From positions 3,537,665-3,601,664 of the forward strand of contig JAHWDD010000003.1 of NCBI GenBank assembly GCA_023897205.1: 64,000 nt of DNA, in the 5' to 3' direction. This document shows, in pieces, positions 1 to 10,989 of the stretch. The translations under genes were made by a program, and so were the position numbers. How positions within the stretch are numbered: the first letter of the stretch is position 1; every line of letters starts with the position of its first letter. This DNA comes from Exophiala sp. HKRS030. Lineage: Eukaryota > Ascomycota > Eurotiomycetes > Chaetothyriales > Herpotrichiellaceae. The notes under the pieces are model-generated. The model searched no databases. It saw only the letters and a list, made by a program, of their open reading frames with translations, and was not told where the DNA came from.

Positions 1-991
1 CGTGTTAACGACGTTGAAACTCTATTCCCGTATTCGGAATTACCGGAACAGTCATACTGTGAACCAAGTACTTCTCACATGCACAAAGCGTTGAACTTCG
101 CCGCCCCGAGCATGTGCATGGAAAAGCAAGGACGAACTATAGATGCTGGACCCCTGATGCTGAATCTGCAATTAATGGAGAAAGGTTATACCTATGCAGT
201 GAACACCTGTCATCGTTGAAGCTACAGCATTCAGACCAGAGTTAGATCCTTACCGGAAACAACGCAACCTCCATAGTTTGCTTCGCGATGATGCCCTTCT
301 CGCATGTGCCCAGAAGCATCGAGACCAAAGTGTAGCTCTGATCGTGCCACTCCACTTTATGATACCATTGTAGAACTACCATTGCTTGACGGCATTCTCC
401 AACTTTACAACCGCATTATCATTGAGATATGAGCCCTGCTGACCGTCTTTAGTTTCTGGAGAAACATTAATTGAGGGTCCATCCTAGCTTCCCGACGAGC
501 ACTCTCAACCATGGGAGCGAACAAGGCGATATTGCTTGACACCGCCATTTTGTGTCAACCTTCGATTGACCCTGTCGTCCATCTCAACCTTACATACATG
601 CCAAGTTTCACATGTGGTGCAAATGAGAGCATCGGCCTTCAAGGTGAACCTTGCATGCGTGGTGCGGGGCTGTGCGTCTGTACAAGCCATATCACGACAG
701 CTGATGAATTGAAACGATAAAGTGGTCCACTGCACATCTATGGTAAGGTTTAAAGTTTTTATATATTGATTGATTCCATATTCTCGTATAAGCCAATAGT
801 GTTTGCCAGGCCTAGGCGGAGCCCAGACAAAATGCGAGTCTTGTCGCTGTATATGACCCTGACCGCCTGATGGGCCCATGGGTACAAATCATTGGCGTCT
901 CGCTGTCCTCACTCCCTTTTCCTGCAACTCATTCCTCCGGAGAGAATCGCAGTACATAGAAACTAGGAACACTCTATCAACGCATACCATC
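1..991. other. Left edge, no gene recognised
   Basis: ORFs of 69 and 124 codons overlap in opposite orientation at 505-879. Neither resembles a known protein or has a splice context that extends it. Confidence 0.3.
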
Positions 992-1652
992 ATGGGCACC
1001 GCATCTAAGGTCATATCGGTGATTTTTCGCTCCGGCGAACTTATATGCGCCTCAATCGTCACTGGCATCTTGGGCTATTATCTCTCCATTCTAGATGACG
1101 CCAATGCATCCTACAATACTCGTATCGTTTATGCGGTTGCCATTGGGGGCATAAGCATCTTCTTCTCTTTGGCTTTGATGCCCCCGATGGCTTACTCATT
1201 CTGGGCTTTTCCACTTGACATTGCTCTCTTTATATGCTGGATGGTTGCCTTTGGGTTGTTATGCAACGTAAGTCTCCGAACTCACTCCACTTGATGTTCA
1301 ATGAACCCTTTTTCAAGAAGACATAATGACATCAAGGTACAGCTTACGGGGACACAAGGATGCGACTCATATTGGTACTGGAATAGTTGGGGCTACTACT
1401 GGGGTGGCTGGTGGCGGACTGTCCCAATCACCAGAGCCACCGCGGCTCTAGTTGGGGCAGGAGCTTGCTCGTCCTGGCGAAGCAGCCTTGCCTTTAGTTT
1501 CATGGGCGGGTTTGCATGGCTGGGAAGTGGCTTAATTGTGAGTGTGCACCAGACAGCAGGTACACAGCAGTGGTCTGACTGTTGGCCAGGCTATTTATGT
1601 TTCCTTGAGTTCTCGTCGCGATCGCCAGCTAGCGGCCGCTGAACCCTCGTAA
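992..1652 (+). CDS. MARVEL-like four-helix membrane protein
   Basis: Three exons (992-1267, 1337-1537, 1590-1652), all junctions phase 0, give about 179 residues. Four hydrophobic segments are visible: residues ~8-28 (VISVIFRSGELICASIVTG), ~40-62, ~65-90, and one in exon 2 before the second intron. Exon 2 carries the signature of fungal MARVEL-like proteins: LTGTQGCDSYWYWNSWGYYW, a polar extracellular loop with paired cysteines, followed by the last helix. Such proteins sit in plasma or vesicle membranes; no enzymatic role is known. The first intron begins GTAAGT, the second GTGAGT with CTGAC before the acceptor. The start at 992 is the first ATG with the helix in frame; an upstream ATG at 878 would add an unconvincing leader. 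The C-terminus is short and basic. Confidence 0.72.
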
Positions 1653-2298
1653 GTTTCCTTTTCTGATGAATGCCTTCGGAGATTTCCAATGACCGTCAAA
1701 GATATCAGCCATCAAAAAGTGAAACCGGGAATCCTACGGCAGTCTAGTTAATCGCAAGTGACACCGGTCCGTGTGAAAGCGTTTTCTTTCCAGCACAATC
1801 GAACGTCTTAATGCCACAACCGGGACATGAGGCCTTTTGGTTGGGAGACGAGCTTAGTTCAGCGGTCAAGGATGTTTGACAGAGATCTTAGTTCTTTTAT
1901 TGAAGAAACATGTGTGGCATTCCTTGATAATGATTTATCTAATTCAGCGAGAAGATGAACCAAACACGAATAATTCCTGCTGTTTTTGCTATGTTGAATA
2001 ATTCTCATTTTTTTCGCTCCATGAAATGAAACGCAGCACTGCACATCAGAATTGAGCCGATTAGGCGAGGAATTATATTAACATCTCCATCAAACCCCTT
2101 GGCGCCTGAACGTTGCGATCAGCACCTCCCGACTCCCTTGAAATCTGGTCTGTCAGAGACCCCAGGATTCGAGATTATCAGAACAAGGCCAGCTAGATGC
2201 TTAACGATATTCGTGCGCAGTCAACTCTCAGCTCTTGCTCACAACCCTTTGAGAGCACCAAAACCAGAACAAAAGTCTTGCCCCAATTCCAGGCACTA
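1653..2298. other. Intergenic, no gene recognised
   Basis: Convergent spacer between the MARVEL-like gene and the phospholipase gene. Nothing recognisable. Confidence 0.3.
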
Positions 2299-4323
2299 CT
2301 AGAGCATCAAACCTAACCCGATCACAGATGTAGAGAAGAAAATTATCATGATCAGGCTTGCAGATGGCTTTGTTGTACTGCCCTCCGTATCAGATGTTAT
2401 GGCCAGCTCTGGACTGTACAATTGGGGCGTTGTACTGTTTACTGTCCCATCCCAGCAATATCTGGTAAAGCACTGTTGGCAGGTTGTGGGAATGGCTGTG
2501 CCTGTTCTTTCAAAGCTTCTGCTAAGAATTGCACACCCCACACAGGCTCCCCATGTTGTATCGATTGTTCCATTTGCCATGGTTGCCACATTATACCCGT
2601 TTTGGACGATGGCGTCGCGCTCTGAGTCGTTGTACTGTAGATCAAAAGTTGAGATATTGGATTGATAGGAGTACGGATGATTTGGAATGTACACGATGAG
2701 AGGACTCGGCCCGGTCATATTACTGGAATTGCAGCCGAAGAAGGTCGGTCGTGAGTTCAACCCAAGATTGAGGAATGTATTCTGGTCCGGAACCGAGGGA
2801 AAAGCTGTACCATTTGCGATACCAGTAGAGTTGAGACTACGTTGGTAAGTGGCAACCATGCTTGTCCCATTTGGCCAAAGGGTTTGTGTATCCGCCGAGC
2901 TGTCGACGGCGAATATAACATCGACGGACCGTGTGGGCTGAATAAGTGGGTGCAATGGTATATTCTGAAGGTCTTCGCCACCATCGACTAGAAACAGAGT
3001 TTTTGATTGTGCATTTTGATTGGTGTCATTATGGTAAAGGTAGAAGGGGTTCGGGCCGTAAAGCGAGATATCATTGTTGCTTTCCCCGATTTCCCCAAGG
3101 ATGGCCGTCAAAGTATTTGTTAGGATGTTACCGTCGGTCGTGCCATTCAGAATCAAGAACCCTTGATTGAACAATGAAGACGATGTCCCCATGATAAAGC
3201 CAGCATTGTCGAAACCACGAACGCACCCTTCATCCGGGGGAAGTTGGCCACCAGAGAAATTCGATCCAATGTACTCCAGTGGTACAAAGCCGTAGGTCGT
3301 TGGATCGAAGGTTCCCAGCTCCCAGGGGTTGAACTCGAAAATTGTAGTATTTGGAGCTTGCAGTACGTAAGCCGAGATATCACCAACACCAGAAGACGTG
3401 ATTGTCGCCTTCGGCCACTTACCTATTGCAAGTTCACCTGGTGCGCGTTCGTCTGCGATGATAATTGGCATCGGCACCTTTCCATCTATGAATTCTGGCT
3501 GCAAGCCTATTGAGGACCAGGTATATGCTGGTCCGCCCTCTGTTGCATTGATGAATTGATAAGATAAGGCCCGACCCCTGCAAAAGTTAATAGTGGAATC
3601 AAAGAAGGGGTTGACGGAGACTAACCAGTAGTCGGTGATTGAGCCATTGAACCCGGCATCGGTCTTTCCTCTTACTGCGTCCAGAAGCTGGCTGTAGTAG
3701 TGGGAGGCATTTGCAGGTCCCTCAATGATAGAGTCCTCCAAATTCCATAACCTACTGGTATTATCACTCAAGATCGCCTGAATGCTTGTGAAATTATTGA
3801 CATAGATCGATCCCACCAGCCAAGAACCCCCGCTCAGTCCCGAGAAGTAAGTAGCAGATTGCAGGAGGCCTCCAAGTTGGCCTGGTCCTGTTGAGTTCTC
3901 AGTCCGAGAGTCAAAGGCAGCCACTGCACCCGCGCCGTTCAGCATGGCCCGGTAACCGCCACCAGAAGCTGCAATAGCAATGTTTGGTAGATTTGTCACG
4001 TTGTGGGCATGCTCGTTGATGTACGATTCGGCGTCAAAGTTACTGATGTTGAGCCTGGCCAGCAGTTGACTCATGCTATCTAGAGTCTGGTTTCGCCGCT
4101 TCTGAAGCTACAAAATCTCATCTGGTGACAATTCACTCGCAGAACGAACAATGGGTCTGCTTGAGGGACAGTCGCCCTCCTCTGGCGTGTACCCATTCGG
4201 TGCATTAGGTAAGGCCCTTAGATCGAGGCTTCGAGCGCTTTTATCGTTAGGCAATGCCTTGCCGGCAATGAAGGAGGACGAGGCTAAGACAGAGATGAGC
4301 GAGAGTCACATAGTCTGAAGCAT
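2299..4323 (-). CDS. Lysophospholipase (phospholipase B) with two in-frame stops near the N-terminus
   Basis: The uninterrupted part (2299-4074) encodes 591 residues with the fungal PLB/cPLA2 catalytic features: SGGGYRAM near its residue 37, the nucleophile motif GLSGGSW near residue 79, and a [14 protein letters not shown] segment supplying the catalytic aspartate. Many N-glycosylation sequons and a hydrophobic C-terminal tail ([19 protein letters not shown]) suggest a secreted, GPI-anchored enzyme that removes acyl chains from (lyso)phospholipids. Upstream, in the same frame, homology continues to a signal-peptide-like stretch and the usual QKRRNQTLD region, but is interrupted by TAG at 4108-4110 (where relatives carry Trp) and TGA at 4306-4308, five codons after an ATG at 4321-4323. 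The family is normally 600-650 residues with a signal peptide, so the ATG at 4072-4074 alone would give a protein that cannot be exported. Pseudogene, strain polymorphism and base-calling error are all possible. Confidence 0.85.
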
Positions 4324-5082
4324 GAGAACGAATTTCTCAGAATTCACCTTGGGATACAACACATATTATGGACCAAATGAGTAGCTTCGGTAGTAGGGAA
4401 TGCAATTTTGTCATGATTTCTTGCGCAGTGATAGGTTACAGAGTGCTCATATGACTCGACGTAAAGTGCTGTCTGTTCCGGCTATGTTAAAAAAGAAGTT
4501 GACATCTACGGAGGACGAGCTAGATCTTACAGAAGAGACACTGCAGTTGTGTCTGGGACTATGACACTACCGTGGTAGAGTGATAGAGCTCGAGCTCACT
4601 CTTGAGTGTTTGTGTAATAGAGTATTCCACCGCAGCCATGGCAAATTCTCTCGCTCAATGATGCTGTGTGGCTAGAGCTGAGTCTCAGACGCACATGATA
4701 CGAACTTCTCCTTCTCACGAGCCAGTGGGAATTGTCCGTCACCGGACGCTGAGCGAGAGTATCCTCTGCTGCGGCCAGGATGGCGACTGTGCACGCTATT
4801 GTGGCATTAATGTCGGGGAGTGCCACGTCGTTTTACAGTATGAATTGTAAAATACTGTCCTCTAAAATTACGGTAAGAGGGGAGTAAAGTCATGGCATGA
4901 ATTTCGGATTGGGGAAGTGGACTTGCATCTTCACCCAGGTGCCTATACGAAGGTGGAGTCTCAGAAAATGTCAATGTCAAATCCCGTTCTTCCTCATCCT
5001 TGTAACTCTGCTGTTTTATATTCTGCAAATCGTGCCAAGTCATTTTTGCCTGACGGCTCGGTGGGACATTTTGTTATTGACC

Positions 5083-5913
5083 TCAGCCCATCTTTGCGTC
5101 CTTGTGTGTGTGTGAAGGAGTATCAAGCTGAGCCTTTGTCACGCTAATAGTGCCCACGCCAGCAAGGGCGACGCTGACAAAGGCCCAATGGAGGACACAT
5201 AGCTTCAGCTGCTGGGTGAAGATCAGGATAGTAGCAACAACAGAGCACATTTTGGCGATGACAATTCCTGCGGCGACTCGGCCATCATCGTTCATGGTGA
5301 ACCCGTTGTGGGCTCTGCTAGAAGGATTCCGGACATCGCCAACATTCTATATGAGATGCCGATGAGTAAACCAAGCAACCGAAACAACGTTCTTCCAGTT
5401 GCCTTTTGCGGTATGCTAAGCGCTTGATTGGGGACGTCGAATATGTCACTAAATTTCCTTGCCTCGAGTGATGTTCCAAGATAATTCTGAGAATTGAGAG
5501 GGGATGGGATCGAGGATTCGCGGGATGATTCCGGATCAGATGTGATGGCTCGCTGTTCGATCAACAAAGGCCTCATCTCTGTCGAGTTCTGAGATCCCTG
5601 TTGGTTTGGCGGAAGCAACCAGCACTTGGTTTTGCTAGACCCTTGACAGACGCCGTCGTATGGGACCCCAAAAACCTTCGAAACCCGTTTCGGTCCGAGG
5701 AAAGTGACATTGGTTTGGGTAGATATCGATGGTATAGTCATCCTCCGAGTCCGTATACGCCCCCTCATCATCATATTCATTCCAATACCTCTTCGGTGGT
5801 GGGGATGAATCATAGAGCAGAGGCTCCTCTCGCTTCTTCCATCTCCCACCCTGCGAGCTACCCTTCGATTTAACATTGGACCCCAGATCTAGAGACATTA
5901 CTGAGGCGTACAA
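5083..5913 (-). CDS. Possible multi-exon membrane protein, unrecognised
   Basis: Open stretches on the minus strand in changing frames read like one protein: an acidic, tyrosine-rich N-terminus (5635-5913, with YWNEYDDEGAYTDSEDDY), a middle part (5292 to about 5650) ending in a hydrophobic helix (LFRLLGLLIGISYRMLAMSG), and a third hydrophobic stretch (5083-5295). The composition of the acidic segment looks like a genuine fungal cytosolic tail. I could not find splice sites that join the first two frames cleanly. It may have errors, small introns I missed, or be a decaying gene. I do not recognise a family. Confidence 0.3.
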
Positions 5914-7364
5914 ATGAGGGAGATTTGAATAGCAACCATGGATAACACGAAACCCTCGATGTTATTACACAGCAATAAATACTAGAGTCCGTTGAATCAA
6001 CCACAACGAAGAGCGTGGCAACTTAAAGGGTCGCCGGCATAATCCGCAGGAGAATACCATATTCCTGCCTCTTCTTTTGCTCGGGCAGCAAGGTCTTGGT
6101 GCCGACGGCCGGAGGAGGTTACATTTTTGGCCTCGATGTGAAGTATGTTGATTGTGGACATCGCTAAGCGAAATCGACATCAAATAAATCCACAGACATC
6201 CTGGCCAAATGACTCGAAAGTTGTGGCATGTGCGTATTCTCGCAGAAAATTGGCGATCTTGGATATGGAGCATATTCGTGTTGCATGTGGTCTAGGATGA
6301 GACAGAGCGGGGGCTACCAGGGATACTTCGTAACCACATGTAGGGATCTAGATCATAATTTTATGCGGTACGGTCGGTAGGTGAGGAGATGTGGCTTGAC
6401 ACCTATTCCCGTACTTGAGGTAGAATTAACTAAGTCTCGTGGCGACTGACAAAGTCTAGACCGGAAGATACCTCAGTGTCCGCGTTGCTAGGGTGTGGAA
6501 TACGGTGTTTAGTAGCTGAAAGAGGTGGGTAGTTCCAGTGTAGTAAGTTGTTCTCTGGTGGAGGGCTTGTCTAGGCTTGTTCTACTTTTATGTCTACGGA
6601 GTAGAGCCTCGTCGACATGTGGGGAAATGGAGTAAGTTAGATAGGGCAGGGGCTACACCTGAGAAGCTCCTCGGCCTCGAGCTTGCACTTGGGGAAAGAA
6701 CCCCTCACAAAGCATGTGGCAGGTCTGCTAAGAACCGTGGATGGAAAACAAGAAAACTAGAGGGCTGTAAGATCTGTCCGCTTTGGTCTGCAGCCGGTTT
6801 TAGTTGTCTTATCCATCAGTCAATGCTTTGTCGAACCTGCGGCGGACAAGGGGTCCGGCGTACTTAGCTAAAGAAAGAGGGGGTAGTGGTAGTGGTGGTG
6901 GTGGGCGGGGGGGGTGGTTGTGGTCACGACAGAGCCAGCTGAGTGAGGCTCGAGAGTCACGTGCACATCAGGGCAACTACACCTTCAAGGTCAATATTGG
7001 GAACAACGTATCTGACCGTTGCTCTACCACGTCCGTCTGGTACATTGTTAATGCTGCCTCTCCCTACCACAATCCCGCTTTTTATCTGTAACAACACGAT
7101 CCAATTACGACGCCGAACACGAACAGTAGCGCGCCCAGGCGTCAGCTCGCCGGTCCTACGCAAAACATAAGTCAAACGGACCGATCACACAGCATAGCAA
7201 TGAGCTGCAAGCCGAGTGATTCCCGAGGATATGTCACATGGCAGTGCCATCGATTTCTGCTCGTCCAAGGACAATGAGGTAACCGTAAATCGTCGAAAAT
7301 GATACGTCTCTGAAGCGGGAGTTACTCTCACCACCAACTTGACGCATTTCAGGGGTCCTCCTCC
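5914..7364. other. Intergenic, no gene recognised; G-rich tract
   Basis: Only short unsupported ORFs are seen. A purine-rich, strongly G-biased tract lies at about 6878-6922 on the plus strand, with one run of eight or more Gs. It lies about 2.4 kb upstream of the start of the transcription factor gene on the minus strand's far side, so it is downstream of that gene. Confidence 0.4.
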
Positions 7365-9296
7365 TCACGTGTCCAGCAAACCCGTATACGTCGTCTGCCC
7401 CGGTATCAACACGCCCAAGCCTTCATCCGCCTCTGTCTGGATCAGATTCTCCATCCATAGATCATTATTAAACGGCGCATCACATTCAATCTGAGGTAAT
7501 GGCTCCGTCGAAATTCTCGGCAAGGGTCCAATCGCTGTACTATCAACATACAGATTCGGCTTGATGAGGATCTCGCGAGCGAAATGGGCGACTTGGGTCT
7601 TTGCGATGGCCGCGCGAGGCCAGATCTCGCTCAATGAACCGAGGGCTGCGACGCCTAGCTGCAGCCGTTCTTTGATCACGGCGGCTTGTTCGGGCCGGTC
7701 GACGATTGCGTAGGCTGGCAGATGTACGGTGGCGGCCGCCGTAATGCCGCACATTAAGGTTGGTGTGCAGAAGACCATCGACCGGTGCAGCGAGGCGAGG
7801 TTGATGATGGCGTTGGCCGCGCGCAGGGCTTTGGCCGTGTGTGAGGAGTATGCGAGCGCGGGCAGGCCGGCGGCTTCGGACCTTGTGCACACCGTGCGGT
7901 AGTGGTTGCGGATGAATGTGAGCGAGGAGCGAGGGCGGTGCAGGCTGATCGCGGCCCAGTTGATGACCATGTGCGCCCACAGCAGGCATTCGTCGACGCT
8001 GCCATCCGGGCTGATGGCGTCGCGCTTGTCGAGTGGTAGAGAGAGGAAGAAGCTCGATATATTCGCGTCGAGCGCTTCGATCTGCGGATCCGTCACGGCG
8101 AATGTGTCGGGCGATAATGCCAGGACCGAACCGAGGATATCTGCTGCTGCAACTCCATACGCGAACGACGAATAGGGGAATGGGCATTCAGCGAAGGCAC
8201 GCTCGCGGAAGTCCTGGAGCGTGCGGAGGATAGCGGAGGGGTTGAGACTGTTGTATGCTTCGTCGTCGCCGGGAAGGGCGACGTCGGAGTATTGCGAGTA
8301 CAGGCGGAATGGATGAGATTGGCCGCCGATCGTGGTGATGAGCGCTTCCAATGCGAACAGAGACCACCATGTGCGCCGCCACGTCTCTTGTAGCACAGGG
8401 TTGTTCTGTCCGTTCTGGATCGCGAATGATTCTCGATTCATGCCCAAACGTAAGGCCAGTTCGACTGCGATGTCTAGTGCTAGTGACCCCTGATCCTCTT
8501 CGGCCCGCGAATATTTCGAGAACGCGAACAAGAGTAAGCCTTGGACCTTGAATCCGTCTTCGGGGACATCGTCGCGCAGGATCCTCTGCGCATCTGCATC
8601 TGAGATGTGAGTGTTGGGACTCGTCACATAGTGCGAGGCGACGTATTGCACGACGCTGATGAGAGGTTCTGGGAGGAATCTCCTGTCTTGTTGGTAGAGT
8701 TTCCATGGCACGAGGAAAGGGTGCGGTCGGTAGAATGATCGGTAGAAGAGTTCTATGAGATCTTTTGGTACTGTGCTACTCTGCTGAACTCGGCGATCGA
8801 TCTGCCGTGTCATGGAGATCGTGGACTCGCTTCGACTGCTCATCGTTGTATCGGCGCCTTCGTCGAATGCCTGTTGCAGGGATACTTGATACAGATCTGC
8901 CGGTGATGCACTCATTTCAACTGGATGAAAGATCTCCTCATACGCCAGCGCCCTGGTATGTCCTAGACCGGGATCGTCTCCTTCCATGCCGGCGGAATCA
9001 GCCGTATTTGCTGGTGTCTTCTTCGCTGTGGGATTTGGATTCGGAGTCTCCGGCGGTGATTTCCCAGTCTTGCTGGACTTGGACTGGTCAAATTTGCGAA
9101 ACTCGCGATAGCCCCGCTTCGAGTCGACCCAAACACATTGGCTATTTCGATCGCGGCATCTGCTGCATAATGGTTTCTTGCCGTCGCATTTCAAATGGCT
9201 TTTTCTGCAAGTAATGCAGGCGAGCAGACTTGGGGCCTTCGATCGGCCTTTGTCCGCCGGCGCTGAGTGGTCGGGGTCGGCTGCAGTCGCCGACAT
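7365..9296 (-). CDS. Zn(II)2Cys6 transcription factor
   Basis: An intronless frame of 643 residues. The DNA-binding domain lies at residues ~26-55: CITCRKSHLKCDGKKPLCSR followed by CRDRNSQC, with spacing C-x2-C-x6-C-x6-C-x2-C-x6-C that coordinates two zinc ions. A basic linker (KRGYREFRKFDQSKSSKTGK) follows. From about residue 170 the fungal-specific transcription factor domain (middle homology region) begins with DLIELFYRSFYRPHPFLVP and continues through the R(R)TWWSLFALE motif. It is a nuclear regulator; its targets cannot be told from the sequence. The start at 9296 is a real ATG just before the zinc cluster. GC content over codons is higher than in the neighbouring intergenic DNA, as expected for a coding gene. 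No neighbour shares an obvious pathway with it. Confidence 0.93.
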   Translation of the reverse strand: MSATAADPDHSAPADKGRSKAPSLLACITCRKSHLKCDGKKPLCSRCRDRNSQCVWVDSKRGYREFRKFDQSKSSKTGKSPPETPNPNPTAKKTPANTADSAGMEGDDPGLGHTRALAYEEIFHPVEMSASPADLYQVSLQQAFDEGADTTMSSRSESTISMTRQIDRRVQQSSTVPKDLIELFYRSFYRPHPFLVPWKLYQQDRRFLPEPLISVVQYVASHYVTSPNTHISDADAQRILRDDVPEDGFKVQGLLLFAFSKYSRAEEDQGSLALDIAVELALRLGMNRESFAIQNGQNNPVLQETWRRTWWSLFALEALITTIGGQSHPFRLYSQYSDVALPGDDEAYNSLNPSAILRTLQDFRERAFAECPFPYSSFAYGVAAADILGSVLALSPDTFAVTDPQIEALDANISSFFLSLPLDKRDAISPDGSVDECLLWAHMVINWAAISLHRPRSSLTFIRNHYRTVCTRSEAAGLPALAYSSHTAKALRAANAIINLASLHRSMVFCTPTLMCGITAAATVHLPAYAIVDRPEQAAVIKERLQLGVAALGSLSEIWPRAAIAKTQVAHFAREILIKPNLYVDSTAIGPLPRISTEPLPQIECDAPFNNDLWMENLIQTEADEGLGVLIPGQTTYTGLLDT

Positions 9297-10721
9297 GAAG
9301 TACTGAGCTTTCTCCAGATATGCAGGTACGCTGTCAGAGTGAGATATCAGGTAAGGGAATGAGGTTTATATTGTTCAGAATACCGTCCTGACTCACACCA
9401 GTGGCATATCGAGTTTTCGGAAGAAGAGCACGCACGTCTTCTTGTCCACTGGAACTTACTGGGGAATTGCTGCACGATAGTCGTCGCAATCAAAATTTTG
9501 CAAATGACATGAAGTTCAGACAAGGGTCTTCTATATAGCCTTATGTCCAAATTCCAGACTCACATGCCTCCACTCGCTGAGTCATTTATGGCGGCGGTCT
9601 TTGACCTTTGATATGATAACCAAATTCTGTAAGAAGAAGGTGAGGCGAGGTCCCCGATCCCCGAACTGCTGCGAGAGGGACTTCTACCAATCAAGGAACA
9701 ATATGGAATGGGAATGATTCGTCCATTGTAGGAACTAGTACGTTTTGAGAAGGAGCTTCGCTTGTAGGAGCCGGAGTGAGAGTACAATATTATGCTCAAA
9801 CACGACACTTTATTGTACTCAGCTGGTAGTCCACGGGCAAATGCAAGAATCTTTGGTTACAATGGTTGTGCTTGAACTTGATGGAACAAGTGAGAATTGT
9901 CATCTTGTGATGACGAATTAGGCAGTGTTGCCTAAAGAGAGATTCTAGATATGGAGTATATCCCCAAGTCTCATCATCGTGAGATTATAAGGCTCCAATT
10001 TTTTACCACGCTCATTGCTCCGCTACTAGAGTTAGATAATTTCTTGGATGTCTCTATGGAAGCAATTACGCCAAATAAATCTCGTACTGTCAGGTGTCAA
10101 TGGAGTCTTCTCTAAATATAAACATACATACACCTAAAGAGTAACATTGAATAATCTCGAGCTAATCACTTGACAACAGATTCCTCCTTGTGCCCAACGA
10201 TTTCCCTGAATGTTCCCGCAAAAAGACTGCAGTATATACCTTCGGCAATATCACTTATGAACGGGTCCTTCTCGAGTCGAAGCGTGCATCAAATTTGAAG
10301 GGAATACTCCCTATCGCCTATCGGGTGACTTGAACATGAAGTCCTCCTTGTGCCCAACCATCACACGTGTTAAAGGGTTTTCCAATAACATGAGATCGTG
10401 TACATAAATCTTCAACATTGCCGCTTGCGAACAGCGTCACCTTTGTGCGCAATGTTCCACCGCATACCGCTATACCTAATTGGATGTGAACCGCAGGAGG
10501 AATACCTAATGCGGGTAGGCGATACTGTTTGAGGCATAGTGCGAATAATGGAATGACGTTATATCACGTGAAAGAAACTCTATGAATCACGTGTTTTCCT
10601 GAAACGTGTATACACGAACAAATGCTTCAATTGTGCTAAGCTATGATGTTCTGTGTGCTCATGGGTATCATCTCTTGACTCCCAATAACTCCTGTCATAT
10701 TATCATATGCTCGAGCACGCT
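9297..10721. other. Intergenic with CACGTG sites and a diverged short duplication
   Basis: No gene is supported. CACGTG hexamers occur in the 10360-10600 stretch, two of them about 24 bp apart near 10563 and 10587. A 17-nt identical word occurs at 10182-10198 and again at 10342-10358, inside two stretches of about 160 bp that look loosely related. On the minus strand each stretch has a short open frame ending in a stop (one at 10318), without an ATG, so these may be gene remnants. Confidence 0.4.
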
Positions 10722-10989
10722 CTAGTGCTTAGCGGCCTCCTTGTGGACATCAGCCTTGCGGTTGTGGGTTTGTTCATCAATTTTGTCGCCGATGGCATCC
10801 CCAGCAGCCTGAGCTCGAGTTGAAAGAGATGCGTCCGAATCTTTGGCCACGTTTTTGTTAGCTTCCTTTGAAGCAGTGGCTCCGCCTCCCTGGATAGTCT
10901 CCGATACGTAGTTCGCCGCATTTCTTTACCTAGTTAGAACCGAGGCGGAAGTATGGTTGAATAGTGGATGCTTACTTGATGGTATCCAT
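10722..10989 (-). CDS. grg1: Grg1/CCG-1-like glucose-repressible protein
   Basis: Two exons, 10976-10989 (only 14 nt) and 10722-10923, give 71 residues. The protein starts MDTIKNAANYVSE and ends KADVHKEAAKH, both hallmarks of the Neurospora grg-1/ccg-1 family. It is small, hydrophilic, rich in Ala, Lys, Asp and Glu, and has no signal peptide or membrane helix. In Neurospora the gene is strongly induced by glucose starvation, stress and the circadian clock; the molecular function is unknown. The intron (GTAAGC donor, AAAG acceptor, CTAAC branch) splits the fifth codon (Lys), the same kind of very early intron seen in family members. The length matches the family (about 70 residues). Too short and too split to appear as a simple ORF. 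Confidence 0.93.

Noticed and set aside
505..879. Overlapping ORFs near the left edge
   Set aside because: Opposite-strand overlap, no recognised motif, no splice context.
2299..4323. Repeat-induced point mutation (RIP) as the cause of the phospholipase stops
   Set aside because: Only two stops are present and the rest of the gene shows no excess of C-to-T/G-to-A changes or AT bias that I can see; no duplicate copy is in the window.
7543..8706. Several long ORFs overlapping the Zn2Cys6 factor at 7365-9296
   Set aside because: Shadows of a GC-rich coding region; only the 643-codon frame contains the zinc cluster and regulatory domain.
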